Of a DNA stretch of 64,000 nucleotides, positions 8,610-16,192 are shown piece by piece. The position numbers and the translations under genes were made by a program. The notes beneath the pieces were generated by a model that saw nothing but the letters and a program-made list of their open reading frames with translations, had not been told where the DNA came from and did no database searches. This DNA is from Candidatus Zipacnadia bacterium (GTDB lineage Bacteria > Armatimonadota > Zipacnadia > Zipacnadales > UBA5352). Location: assembly GCA_029821735.1 (NCBI GenBank), contig JALGSU010000001.1, positions 248,001 through 312,000 of the forward strand. The letters are read 5' to 3'. Position 1 is the first letter of the stretch. Each line of letters begins with the position of its first letter.

Positions 8610-9605
8610 ATGAGACTGCTCGCGATACTGACGTTCTGCACGGCGCTCGCCGCAAGTTGCGGGACTGGCGGCACCCAGACCACCCCGGGCCCGGACCCAC
8701 CGCCGGTCGTGCGACCCACGTTCGACCAGACCCGTGCCTTCGCTGATCTGGTGGCCCAGGTTGACTTCGGCGCACGGACCCCCGGCAGCCGCGCCCACGA
8801 TGAGTGCAAGGCTTTCCTGATCGGCCGCCTGACCACTGCCGGCGCGCGAGTCGTGACCCACGACTTCTCCTCCACCACGCCGCTGGGCGATGGTGAGTAT
8901 GATTTCACGAACATTCTGGGTGTCTTCTCGGAGGGCAAAGGCGACGGGGTCCTGCTGCTCGCTGCGCACTGGGACAGCCGCGCCAAAGCCACCCGCGATC
9001 CCGAGCCGGCTCGGCGCATCGACCCGGTGCCTGGCGCCAACGATGGGGCGTCCGGAGTCAGCGTTCTGCTCGAGATGGCACGGGCCTTCACCGAGGCCGC
9101 TCCGCCTCGCACCACGATCATCTGCTTCTTCGATGCCGAAGATCAGGGCGTCAGCGGATCGGGTCTGCCGCAATCGGGCTGGGCCATCGGCTCACGCGAA
9201 CTGGCCGCGAACTGGCCCGAGGCGCTGCCATGGCCTGACGAGATGATCCTGCTCGACCTGATCGGCGGCGACAACGTGCACAACGCCGCGGTGGGCACTC
9301 CCACGTGGTCGAACGACGTGTTCGACCTGCCGATGGAGCCGCACTCGCTGCAGAACGCGCCCGATCTCGTCGATCGTGTCTGGACGATCGCTGAGCGCCG
9401 TGGTCACACCGCCTTCCAGCGTCGGACCGGCACGGCTGTCAGCGACGATCACATTGCTTTTCAGGAGCGCGGCGTCGCGGCCATCGACATCATTGACTTT
9501 GTCCCGCCCGAGTGGGACACCACTCACGACACGCCCGAGAACTGCGACGCGGGGTCGCTGTATCAGGTGGGCGATACGCTGCTGGAGTTCGTGTACGCTG
9601 AGTAG
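8610..9605 (+). CDS. M28 / glutaminyl-cyclase-like zinc lipoprotein
   Basis: The 331-residue exported lipoprotein has a signal peptide with the lipobox-like LAASC near residue 17, then a Pro-rich linker. The alpha/beta zinc-hydrolase core carries the family metal ligands in order: AHWDSR, GANDGASG, FDAED and a late HDTPEN. The short core without a protease-associated domain and the HWDSR motif fit glutaminyl cyclases (pyroglutamate formation on peptides) better than M28 aminopeptidases, but the two are hard to separate by eye. A GTG 9 bp upstream (8601) could also start it; GGTGAG at 8600-8605 supports ATG 8610. It ends 3 bp from the convergent thiE. Confidence 0.8.
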   Translation: MRLLAILTFCTALAASCGTGGTQTTPGPDPPPVVRPTFDQTRAFADLVAQVDFGARTPGSRAHDECKAFLIGRLTTAGARVVTHDFSSTTPLGDGEYDFTNILGVFSEGKGDGVLLLAAHWDSRAKATRDPEPARRIDPVPGANDGASGVSVLLEMARAFTEAAPPRTTIICFFDAEDQGVSGSGLPQSGWAIGSRELAANWPEALPWPDEMILLDLIGGDNVHNAAVGTPTWSNDVFDLPMEPHSLQNAPDLVDRVWTIAERRGHTAFQRRTGTAVSDDHIAFQERGVAAIDIIDFVPPEWDTTHDTPENCDAGSLYQVGDTLLEFVYAE

Positions 9606-9608
9606 GCG

Positions 9609-10247
9609 CTACTGATCCCAGGCGCGCATGGCTGCATCGAGTCGGCGCGTGGCTGCCTCCGGGTCATCCGCCAGCGCGATTGCTGAGATCACGCACACCA
9701 GATCGATCCCGATGCCTTCGAGCTGGCCGATGTTTGCCTCACTGATCCCGCCAATCGCGCACACCGGGAGATCGGTCAGGTCCCGAAGCCGCTGCGCGTG
9801 TTCGAGGGGCATGTGTTCGGCGTCGGGCTTCGTCGGTGACGCGAATAGCGCCCCGAAAGCGACATAGTCCGCCTCGTCCTTTTCGGCCTGCCGCACCTCA
9901 GACGACGTGTTGGTGGTGACACCCACGATGGCGTCCGGGCCGAGAAGCTCTCTCGCCCGTGCCGCCGGCGCATCCGCCTGGCCCACATGTGCACCCTCTG
10001 CACCGATCTGGGCGGCGATCTCGGGCAGATCGTTGATCAGCAACGGCACGCCTGCCGCGCGCGTTACCTGCAGCAGTTGCGCGCCCAGTTCCACCACGCG
10101 ATCGGTGGCCAGCCCTTTGCCTCGCAGTTGCACGAGCGTCACGCCGCCCGTCAGGGCCGCCTGTGTCACTGGCACCAGTCTGTCGGGGGCGAGCACGTCC
10201 GTATCCGCGATGAAATAGATGCCACGCTTGATTTGTGGTTTGCTCAT
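9609..10247 (-). CDS. thiE: Thiamine-phosphate synthase
   Basis: This enzyme joins hydroxymethylpyrimidine diphosphate and thiazole phosphate to give thiamine phosphate. The 212-residue TIM barrel has the family marks: an N-terminal YFIADTDVL, VQLRGKGL, LLINDLPEIA, GAHVGQADAP, GVTTNTSSEV, DYVAFGALFASPTK and the C-terminal phosphate site PVCAIGGIS. GGAGG at 10257-10261 lies 9 nt from ATG 10247 but only 3 nt from ATG 10253, so I use 10247. No other thiamine gene is nearby. It is transcribed away from smpB. Thiamine diphosphate is the cofactor of the E1-alpha encoded further on, but there is no operon link. Confidence 0.92.
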   Translation of the reverse strand: MSKPQIKRGIYFIADTDVLAPDRLVPVTQAALTGGVTLVQLRGKGLATDRVVELGAQLLQVTRAAGVPLLINDLPEIAAQIGAEGAHVGQADAPAARARELLGPDAIVGVTTNTSSEVRQAEKDEADYVAFGALFASPTKPDAEHMPLEHAQRLRDLTDLPVCAIGGISEANIGQLEGIGIDLVCVISAIALADDPEAATRRLDAAMRAWDQ

Positions 10248-10283
10248 GCTCATCGACCTCCGTCGCGCCATTCGCGGTTCCTC

Positions 10284-10312
10284 TTGACACGTCCTCCCTC
10301 GCGGACTATGAT
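10284..10312 (+). promoter_or_regulatory. Near-consensus sigma-70 promoter of smpB
   Basis: TTGACA (10284-10289), exactly 17 nt, then TATGAT (10307-10312). This is the best promoter match in the window. Transcription should start near 10319, about 58 nt before the smpB ATG. Confidence 0.75.
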
Positions 10313-10322
10313 TCCAGTCGCC

Positions 10323-10354
10323 GGCGGCGATCCTGTCAGGACGCCGCCCATTTT
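10323..10354 (+). terminator. Hairpin with T-run in the smpB leader (possible attenuator)
   Basis: GGCGGCG (10323-10329) pairs with CGCCGCC (10342-10348). TCCT/AGGA pair inside with a GTC loop and one bulged A. TTTT follows at 10351-10354. The structure lies between the predicted start of transcription and the smpB ATG, so it would act as a leader attenuator rather than as an end-of-gene terminator. It is too far from thiE's stop to serve that gene. Confidence 0.45.
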
Positions 10355-10377
10355 CTGTCTACTGGATTGAGACACAC

Positions 10378-10848
10378 ATGCTTGCCGAGGTCGTTGTGGC
10401 GACCAACAGGAAGGCTCGTCACGAATATCACATTGAGGACGTTCTTGAGGCGGGCATTGAGCTGACTGGCGCGGAAGTCAAGTCAGCGCGGGCGAAGCTC
10501 GTGAGCGTGGCTGAGGCGTACGCGCAGGTCGAGGGCGGCCAGGTTTTCGTGCACGGCATGCATATGTCTCGCTATGATGCGGGCGGCCGGCAGGAGGGCC
10601 AGAACCCGATCAGGGCCCGTCGCTTGCTGCTGCACAAACGCGAAATCCGGCGTCTGGAGCGCGTTGTGCGGGAGAAGGGCTTCACTCTGATCCCGCTGCG
10701 CATGTATTTCAACCAGCGCGGGTATGCTAAGCTTGAGCTGGGACTGTGTCGCGGAAAGCGCCAATATGAGAAGCGAGAGGCCCTCAAAGCTCGCGACGAG
10801 CAGAGGCGCACTGATCAGGCCATAAGCGATCACAGTCGTGGCCGGTAG
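10378..10848 (+). CDS. smpB: SsrA (tmRNA)-binding protein
   Basis: SmpB binds tmRNA and brings it to stalled ribosomes for trans-translation. The 156-residue protein has normal length with NRKARHEYHIEDVLEAGIEL, TGAEVKSAR, the AYAQVEGGQVFVHGMHMS strand region, NPIRARRLLLHK, LIPLRMYFN and LELGLCRGKRQYEKRE, followed by the basic C-terminal tail that inserts in the ribosome. ATG 10378 has only a weak ribosome site (GATTGAG). The tmRNA gene itself is not in the window. Confidence 0.96.
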   Translation: MLAEVVVATNRKARHEYHIEDVLEAGIELTGAEVKSARAKLVSVAEAYAQVEGGQVFVHGMHMSRYDAGGRQEGQNPIRARRLLLHKREIRRLERVVREKGFTLIPLRMYFNQRGYAKLELGLCRGKRQYEKREALKARDEQRRTDQAISDHSRGR

Positions 10849-10894
10849 ACTAAGTTCACTCAACGCAACCGCACTGTGAGAGGAGGTGAAGCAT

Positions 10895-11281
10895 GTGGCA
10901 CGTGTGCTGATCGTTGACGATGATGCGGGCATCAGGGATGCTCTGAGCCTGATGCTGGAATCTGAGGGAATAGACTTCGACGCGACCAGTGGTGGGCGCT
11001 CCGCACTCGTGGCCCTGTCCCGCGCAACGGCTGAAGACCGAATGTATGATGCTATGGTACTTGATCTCATAATGCCAGGCGTTGATGGGTGGCAGGTTCT
11101 CGAGGCGGTGCGCGCCAATCCGCTCTGGCGCGACCTTCCCGTCATCGTCGTGAGCGGTGCCGCGAACTCATCGTCGGACATCGTTCGCGTTTCCGACTAC
11201 GACGGTATGTTCGTTGACAAGGCGGGGAATTTCCTCAGCGCCATTGGCGCAGTGCTCGGGCGTCTCGTCGACGCCGCCTGA
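10895..11281 (+). CDS. Single-domain response regulator (CheY-like receiver)
   Basis: This 128-residue phospho-receiver has no output domain. All receiver residues are present: the acidic pair in LIVDDD, the phospho-acceptor Asp in VLDLIMPGVDG, the Ser in VVSGAA and the Lys in FVDKAG. It probably acts as a relay or protein-binding switch. I chose GTG 10895 because AGGAGG (10881-10886) lies 8 nt upstream; the upstream GTG at 10886 overlaps that site. It follows smpB by 46 bp on the same strand and could share its transcript. No cognate kinase is adjacent. Confidence 0.85.
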   Translation: MARVLIVDDDAGIRDALSLMLESEGIDFDATSGGRSALVALSRATAEDRMYDAMVLDLIMPGVDGWQVLEAVRANPLWRDLPVIVVSGAANSSSDIVRVSDYDGMFVDKAGNFLSAIGAVLGRLVDAA

Positions 11282-11326
11282 AGAGGCATCAGGCGTAGCG
11301 CTGGAAAACTGTCCGTAGACTTAACC

Positions 11327-11360
11327 ATGCGAGCCGGTGGCAATTGCCACCGGCTCGCAT
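11327..11360. terminator. 34-bp perfect palindrome, bidirectional terminator
   Basis: A perfect inverted repeat with 15-bp arms and an AATT loop lies between the convergent receiver gene and universal stress gene. A short TTTT follows at 11362-11365 on the plus side. Position and symmetry fit a shared terminator. Confidence 0.6.
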
Positions 11361-11383
11361 CATTTTCCGCCGGGCGCGTGAGA

Positions 11384-12211
11384 TCAGTACTGCCTCAGGC
11401 CCTCCCGCTGGCGGATCAGCAGTGTGGTGCATGCCGCATTTTCCGCCACGTACTCCGGGATGGACCCGAACAGCCGCCTGCGCAGCGTTTGCAGCGGCGG
11501 GGTGCCCAGCAGTACCGCGTCGTAGCCCCGGCAGGCGTCCACGATCGCCTGCCCTGGGTCGGTGTGGATGTCCACGCGCGGGGTGATCCACTCGTTCACC
11601 TCGCGCTCCACCAGCCATTCCTGCAGGTCCTCCCAGATTTTGCCGGCCTCCTCCGCATCGCATGCGAAGTGTACCAGGTCAACCTGAGCGCCGGCCTGCT
11701 GGTGCAGCGCGGCGAGCAGATCGCGCCGCACATCCATGTTCAGGCGTCGCGCCACTGGCACGAGCACCCTCTTGTAGCCTGTCCCACCGTTCCTGAACTT
11801 TGCCACGACCAGGTTACACGGCACGTGCGCCGCGACCTCGTCTATGAGGCGGTCATGCTTCCGACCTTCTGTTGGGCGAGAGTGCCCCGAATAGCCCATA
11901 ACGACCGCCTTGGCGTGCCGGGCGCTCGCGATCTCGTCGAGCACCTCTTGGATCCCGCGGGAGACCGCGACTCGGCCCTCGAAGCGCGCCCCCATCTCCG
12001 TCGCCGTCTGCTCCGCCGCCCGCAGAAGCTCGTCAGCCCCACTCATCCGGCTCGTGCTGGTCTCGTCGGGGCAGAATTCGCCTGCTACGGTCACCACTGT
12101 CGCGGCTATCACGTTGCCATCGAACTCGTTCGCCATCATGCACCCCAGCCGCATCAGCGCAGGCACTTTGTCGGGGTTCGAAAGCGCGACGACAATGTCA
12201 TGTTCTCTCAT
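11384..12211 (-). CDS. Tandem universal stress protein (UspA family)
   Basis: The 275-residue soluble protein is built of two UspA-like alpha/beta domains. The first (about 1-140) starts DIVVALSNPDKVPALMRL and ends in a nucleotide-loop-like VVMGYSGHSR. The second (about 145-275) starts YKRVLVPVARRLN and ends VLLGTPPLQTLRRRLFGSIPEYVAENA. The N-terminal phrase is like the cytoplasmic USP tails of some amino-acid permeases, but no transporter part is present here. GGAGAAG lies upstream of ATG 12211. It starts 42 bp after the GH5-like gene and could be the second gene of that transcript. Confidence 0.75.
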   Translation of the reverse strand: MREHDIVVALSNPDKVPALMRLGCMMANEFDGNVIAATVVTVAGEFCPDETSTSRMSGADELLRAAEQTATEMGARFEGRVAVSRGIQEVLDEIASARHAKAVVMGYSGHSRPTEGRKHDRLIDEVAAHVPCNLVVAKFRNGGTGYKRVLVPVARRLNMDVRRDLLAALHQQAGAQVDLVHFACDAEEAGKIWEDLQEWLVEREVNEWITPRVDIHTDPGQAIVDACRGYDAVLLGTPPLQTLRRRLFGSIPEYVAENAACTTLLIRQREGLRQY

Positions 12212-12253
12212 TGCATCTTCTCCGGCCTCAAGCAGTATGCGCTCAGCGGACGG

Positions 12254-14593
12254 TCACGCATCCGTGCGTCTGAGTTTGCAGGCGATGTCCTGCGCGAACT
12301 GGGGCAACTCGACCGTCGTCCGTGGGCCGCTGGCCTGCACCTCGCCCGTTCCCGTGATCTCGCCTGTGGAGGGGTCCCACCACTCCAGCGCGTAGTTGCC
12401 CGGCTTCAGGCCCTGAATGATGACTTGGCCATCCCCGCACAGCTCCTCCGCCGGAACCTTATCCGGCGCCTCATACGCGAAGTTGTCCCAGTGGTAGGCA
12501 TACATGAACGCCACGTCGCCGGCCTGCTTGGCCTGCGCGAAGACCTTCTTGGCCGGTCCGGCCGTGAGGGTAAGCTTCTGCACGTCCATGCCCCGCAGGT
12601 CATGCCCCTCATTGAACGCCACCATCGCATGCTGGAACCGGTACAGCTCGTGCTCGTCCCACTCCTGATGATACCAGAACTGTGGTGCCGCGGCCATTGG
12701 CAGCATGTTGCCCGTCCAGCCAGCGACCCGCCACTCGCGCGCCCAAACCGGGTACGGCTGAGGTAGGTCGGCCGTCTGCGGACCGTACTCGATGAAGAAC
12801 ATCGGCTTGTTGCGATACTGCAGCTTGCCCTGGTAGAACTCGTTCATCTTCTTCCACCACGGTTGCCAGTAGGCGTCCGCTTGGATGTACGAGATCTCGT
12901 CAAGATCCCAGAGGTTGTCGCCGAAACCCCCGGCCAGGCACACGTGCGTGCAGACCATATGGTTCCACGGGTCAATGCTCTTGATGTAAGCCGCCATCTC
13001 CTTGTGCCATGCCCCGATCTGTGCGCCATTCGAGCCCTCGGACAGGTCGATCTCGTTCCACATATCGTAAGACATCAGATGCTGGCTGTAGCCCCAGCGG
13101 GCCACGATATACCGGTAGCGGTTTTTGAAGTCGCGCTTCACCTGTTCACTGGTGAAGAGCATCGATGGGCTGGGCAGATAGCCGCCGTTGCGGGCGGCAT
13201 AGGGATTGTACTGCCACTCCTGATCGTACTTGTCGCGCCGGAGTTGGCCGTGGGAGTTGAGCGTGAGCTCGATGAACAGGTCGTGCTCGTCAGCGAGGTC
13301 GAACATGTAGTCCAGCCGCCACGCATTGTACATTGCATACCGGCCCAGACCATCGAAGCGCGAGTGATACTTGTCGCTCCATTCGATGCCGCCCCACCAC
13401 GCGCACATCCACGTGCGGACGAAGTTCAGGTCCTCTTCTTCGAAGCGCTTGAAGAACCGGTCGAAGTCATACGTGCCCTGTTGCGCCTCAGCCTGGTCGC
13501 CACCATCTCGCATGTTGATGCCGTTAGGCACGAACAGGTCACCGTTCTCGAACTCGAAGTACATCGGATCCTTTTCGCTCACTCGCACCATCCCGCGCGG
13601 GTCCACCGGTGCGGTTGCGGTGAAGACCTGCTCCTTAGACCGCAACTCGCCCAGCGCGTCCCGCACGCTCACGTAGAAGCGGTGTCGGCCTTCCACGACG
13701 GGCATGAAGCGTACCTTCCAGCATGGCTCGCCACTCGGGATCAGCTTCTCGAAGCCCTCTGCGGTCCGGGTGCGTTCGTAGTCCTGGTAGTAGAACCCCG
13801 GCACCACCATCTCACCCCCGTCGGGGGTCAGGAAATGACCGTTGACATCCACCACTTCGGGGTCGAAGGGGTTCTCGTACACCCGACCGGGGTCGAACGT
13901 GATCTCCAGCTTCTCGGAGACAGGGACGCTCGCCGCGCTCACATCCAGCTCAAGCCCCCAGCTCTGCTTGACCTCTCCGCCCTCGGGAATGCGCCCGAGC
14001 GGCGGATCGGAGCCACTGAGGGTCACGTTGTCGAGCAGCAGCGCGCCCGACCACTCGTCGCTGCAGAATACCCGGATGCCGAACTCGCGCGGGTTATGCA
14101 GCGATCGGTGCCACGCCCGCTTATGCCCGCCCGGCTCCCAGATACTGCTGTCCTCCGAGATGTCGAGCGTGTATGTCACCCACTTGCCCGGCTTGATGCT
14201 CCTCGTGCGCTTGCCTTTGGCATCATGCAGTGGCCACGTCTGGTACCACCAGTACTGGCGGTCTTTGATGTAGACGCATATGTCCGTGGCCTTCTTCGGC
14301 ATCTCCGGCGGCAGAAAGATGTCGAAGCTCAGCTTCGTGTAACCGGTCCAGTCATCCCACGGATAGTAGGTGATACCGACCGCGTCCGGAGTTGCGCCGT
14401 ACACCTTGACGGCGCGCCCGTGTTGGCCGCTGGTCTTTGCGATGGGCATTGGCGTGCCGGTGCCCTCGTCGAGCGGGCTGCCGACCCAGTCCTGCCCAAG
14501 TCGCTCGAAGCCCAGTTGACGCACGTTGTCCGCAAGCACTGGCGGTGCGCCCAAAATGATGAATACGATGGCTGTCAGGCAGTACCGTCTCAT
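12254..14593 (-). CDS. Secreted GH5-like (clan A) glycoside hydrolase
   Basis: The 779-residue exported protein has a signal peptide (about 1-21, ending VLADN), an N-terminal carbohydrate-binding-like jelly roll (about 25-200; ITYYPWDDWTGYTKLSFD), a DUF5060-like beta-sandwich (about 210-350), a TIM barrel (about 360-680) and a C-terminal beta domain (DPSTGEITG). In the barrel, the Glu of DMWNEID (E514) fits the acid/base and the Glu of FFIEYGP (E602) fits the nucleophile of clan GH-A retaining enzymes. Substrate cannot be told. GAGGA precedes ATG 14593, and a candidate ECF-type promoter lies upstream. Confidence 0.75.
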   Translation of the reverse strand: MRRYCLTAIVFIILGAPPVLADNVRQLGFERLGQDWVGSPLDEGTGTPMPIAKTSGQHGRAVKVYGATPDAVGITYYPWDDWTGYTKLSFDIFLPPEMPKKATDICVYIKDRQYWWYQTWPLHDAKGKRTRSIKPGKWVTYTLDISEDSSIWEPGGHKRAWHRSLHNPREFGIRVFCSDEWSGALLLDNVTLSGSDPPLGRIPEGGEVKQSWGLELDVSAASVPVSEKLEITFDPGRVYENPFDPEVVDVNGHFLTPDGGEMVVPGFYYQDYERTRTAEGFEKLIPSGEPCWKVRFMPVVEGRHRFYVSVRDALGELRSKEQVFTATAPVDPRGMVRVSEKDPMYFEFENGDLFVPNGINMRDGGDQAEAQQGTYDFDRFFKRFEEEDLNFVRTWMCAWWGGIEWSDKYHSRFDGLGRYAMYNAWRLDYMFDLADEHDLFIELTLNSHGQLRRDKYDQEWQYNPYAARNGGYLPSPSMLFTSEQVKRDFKNRYRYIVARWGYSQHLMSYDMWNEIDLSEGSNGAQIGAWHKEMAAYIKSIDPWNHMVCTHVCLAGGFGDNLWDLDEISYIQADAYWQPWWKKMNEFYQGKLQYRNKPMFFIEYGPQTADLPQPYPVWAREWRVAGWTGNMLPMAAAPQFWYHQEWDEHELYRFQHAMVAFNEGHDLRGMDVQKLTLTAGPAKKVFAQAKQAGDVAFMYAYHWDNFAYEAPDKVPAEELCGDGQVIIQGLKPGNYALEWWDPSTGEITGTGEVQASGPRTTVELPQFAQDIACKLRRTDA

Positions 14594-14645
14594 CCGTTCG
14601 TCCTCGTCTCGGGTGGTCCCGGGGAATTGAGGCATGGTAGTTCAT

Positions 14646-14674
14646 TTAGACTTCGCCCGCCCCCGCATAGTTCC
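14646..14674 (-). promoter_or_regulatory. Putative ECF-type promoter of the GH5-like gene
   Basis: On the minus strand GGAAC (14670-14674), 18 nt, then GTCTAA (14646-14651). The -10 hexamer is the same as in the site at 7128-7133. The spacer is one base longer than in that site, so this is a weaker call. Confidence 0.35.
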
Positions 14675-14704
14675 TCCATCGAGGGGCCGGAGTCGGCCCG
14701 CCAA

Positions 14705-14733
14705 TTGACTCACCTGATGCCTCATGCTATCCT
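14705..14733 (+). promoter_or_regulatory. Sigma-70-type promoter of the lipoyl/ketosynthase operon
   Basis: TTGACT (14705-14710), 17 nt, TATCCT (14728-14733). It lies about 50 bp upstream of the first gene of the operon. Confidence 0.6.
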
Positions 14734-14781
14734 TCCCGCGGTCGACACTCGAGTACACCTGTGGAAGCGAGATCAGCGCTC

Positions 14782-15288
14782 ATGCCCGAACTGTGCATCA
14801 TCGAGAAGTGGGCCGAGAACCTCGACGAGGCCACCGTCAGTGCCTGGCTCGTGTCTGAAGGCGACGAGGTCACGCCCGGGGATGGCCTGTGCGAGATCAT
14901 CACTGACAAAGCCAGTTTCGAGTATGAGATCGAGTTCGAGGGCACGGTCAAAGCGATCTACTGCCCGCCGAACAGCACTGTGCCCGTAGGCTATGTGATT
15001 GCCTTCATAGGCGGCCCCCATGACGAGCCCCCGGCGGGTGTGGCGGAGGAGAACGCGGCGCTTCTCGAAAAGCACCGCGCAGAGGCCGAGGCCGAACTGG
15101 ACTTGGAACTCGATCTGCCCGCGACCGTTGGCAGGCGGGGCGCGAGACGTGGCGGGCGCGTTCGAGCGACCCCAGCCGCGCGCCGCCTCGCTCGCGAGAA
15201 GGACCTGGTCATCGAAGAGGTGGCGCAGGCGCTGGATGTACAGGGCGTCGTCAGCGAAGACGATATTCGCCGGTACCTCGAGCAGTAG
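14782..15288 (+). CDS. Lipoyl domain plus E3-binding domain protein without acyltransferase core
   Basis: The 168-residue cytoplasmic protein has an N-terminal biotin/lipoyl domain (about 1-78) with the modification site TDKASFE (Lys43), an acidic Glu/Leu-rich linker (about 90-112) and a peripheral-subunit (E3)-binding domain (about 125-165; ATPAARRLAREKDL then VVSEDDIRRYL). This is the front half of a 2-oxoacid dehydrogenase E2. The catalytic domain with its H-x-x-x-D-G motif is absent, and the stop is followed directly by the next gene, not by E2 remains. It may act as a free acyl carrier or as a scaffold. ATG 14782 starts directly at the lipoyl fold; GTG 14761 is an alternative. First gene of the operon. 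Confidence 0.85.
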   Translation: MPELCIIEKWAENLDEATVSAWLVSEGDEVTPGDGLCEIITDKASFEYEIEFEGTVKAIYCPPNSTVPVGYVIAFIGGPHDEPPAGVAEENAALLEKHRAEAEAELDLELDLPATVGRRGARRGGRVRATPAARRLAREKDLVIEEVAQALDVQGVVSEDDIRRYLEQ

Positions 15289-15317
15289 CCCCGCAGCATC
15301 GTCAGTTGGAGGCCGAT

Positions 15318-16064
15318 ATGGTTGACCTCACCGATAGGGTCGCGCTTGTGACCGGCGCATCTCGCGGCATTGGCCGAGGCGTTGCGCTCGCGCTGGCTGA
15401 AGCCGGGGCAGCGGTTGCCGTCAACTACCGAGAGCGTGCCGACGCTGCAGAGGCAGTCTGCTCCGAAATCGCCGCCGCCGGTGGGCAGGCGATCGCTGTG
15501 CAGGCTGACGTGACCGACGCTGACGCCGTCGCCGCCATGGTCAAACAGGTCGTGGCCGAGCTCGGCGGCTTGGGCATCCTGGTGAACAACGCGGGCATCA
15601 TCGCTGACGCCTACCTCACATTCATGAAGCCTGAGGCGTGGCGCGAAGTCGTTGACGTCTCCCTGACTGGCGCCTTCCTTTGCACCAAAGCTGCGGTCCG
15701 CCCGATGATGAAGGGCCGCTGGGGGCGCATCGTCAACATGTCCTCAGACGCTGGCCTCATGGGCGACCTGATGCGCGCGCACTACTCGGCCGCGAAGGCG
15801 GGGCTGCTCGGCCTCACCAAAGCCGCAGCGCGTGAACTCGCGGGCCAGGGCATCACTGTCAACGCGGTCGCTCCCGGCATCATTGAGACGGACATGACCG
15901 CCGACATGGATGACAAGCGCGCCGAAGCGATGATGTCGATGATCCCCCTCCGCCGTTTCGGCGTCCCCGAGGACGTTGCCGGGCTGGTCGTCTGGCTTTG
16001 CTCGGACGCTGCGGCCTACATCACCGGCCAGACCATCTCGGTCGACGGTGGCCTGCGCATGTAG
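15318..16064 (+). CDS. 3-oxoacyl-ACP reductase-like SDR (FabG family)
   Basis: The 248-residue short-chain dehydrogenase would reduce a beta-ketoacyl thioester with NADPH. It has the Rossmann TGASRGIGRG, the NNAG motif, the catalytic Ser in NMSSDAG and the catalytic Y-x-x-x-K in HYSAAKAG, and a FabG-like end (GQTISVDGGLRM). GGAGG (15308-15312) precedes ATG 15318 by 5 nt. It sits between the lipoyl protein and two ketosynthases and so is likely the ketoreductase of that set, but no acyl carrier protein gene is present. Confidence 0.88.
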   Translation: MVDLTDRVALVTGASRGIGRGVALALAEAGAAVAVNYRERADAAEAVCSEIAAAGGQAIAVQADVTDADAVAAMVKQVVAELGGLGILVNNAGIIADAYLTFMKPEAWREVVDVSLTGAFLCTKAAVRPMMKGRWGRIVNMSSDAGLMGDLMRAHYSAAKAGLLGLTKAAARELAGQGITVNAVAPGIIETDMTADMDDKRAEAMMSMIPLRRFGVPEDVAGLVVWLCSDAAAYITGQTISVDGGLRM

Positions 16065-16192
16065 GTGCATGGAGGAACGCCCCTCTGTGCTACCGAACTA
16101 CCCATCGTCGGAACGCGTTCGCACCCTTGGGCGTTAACTCCCCCGGGGCTCGTCCGTTGCCCCCACATATGCTCTGCCCGCGAGGACTGCGT

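Noticed and set aside
12863..14989. Open frame of 708 codons on the plus strand
   Set aside because: It is antisense to the GH5-like gene and extends into the divergent spacer and the lipoyl gene. The composition is His/Arg/Val-rich as in shadow frames.
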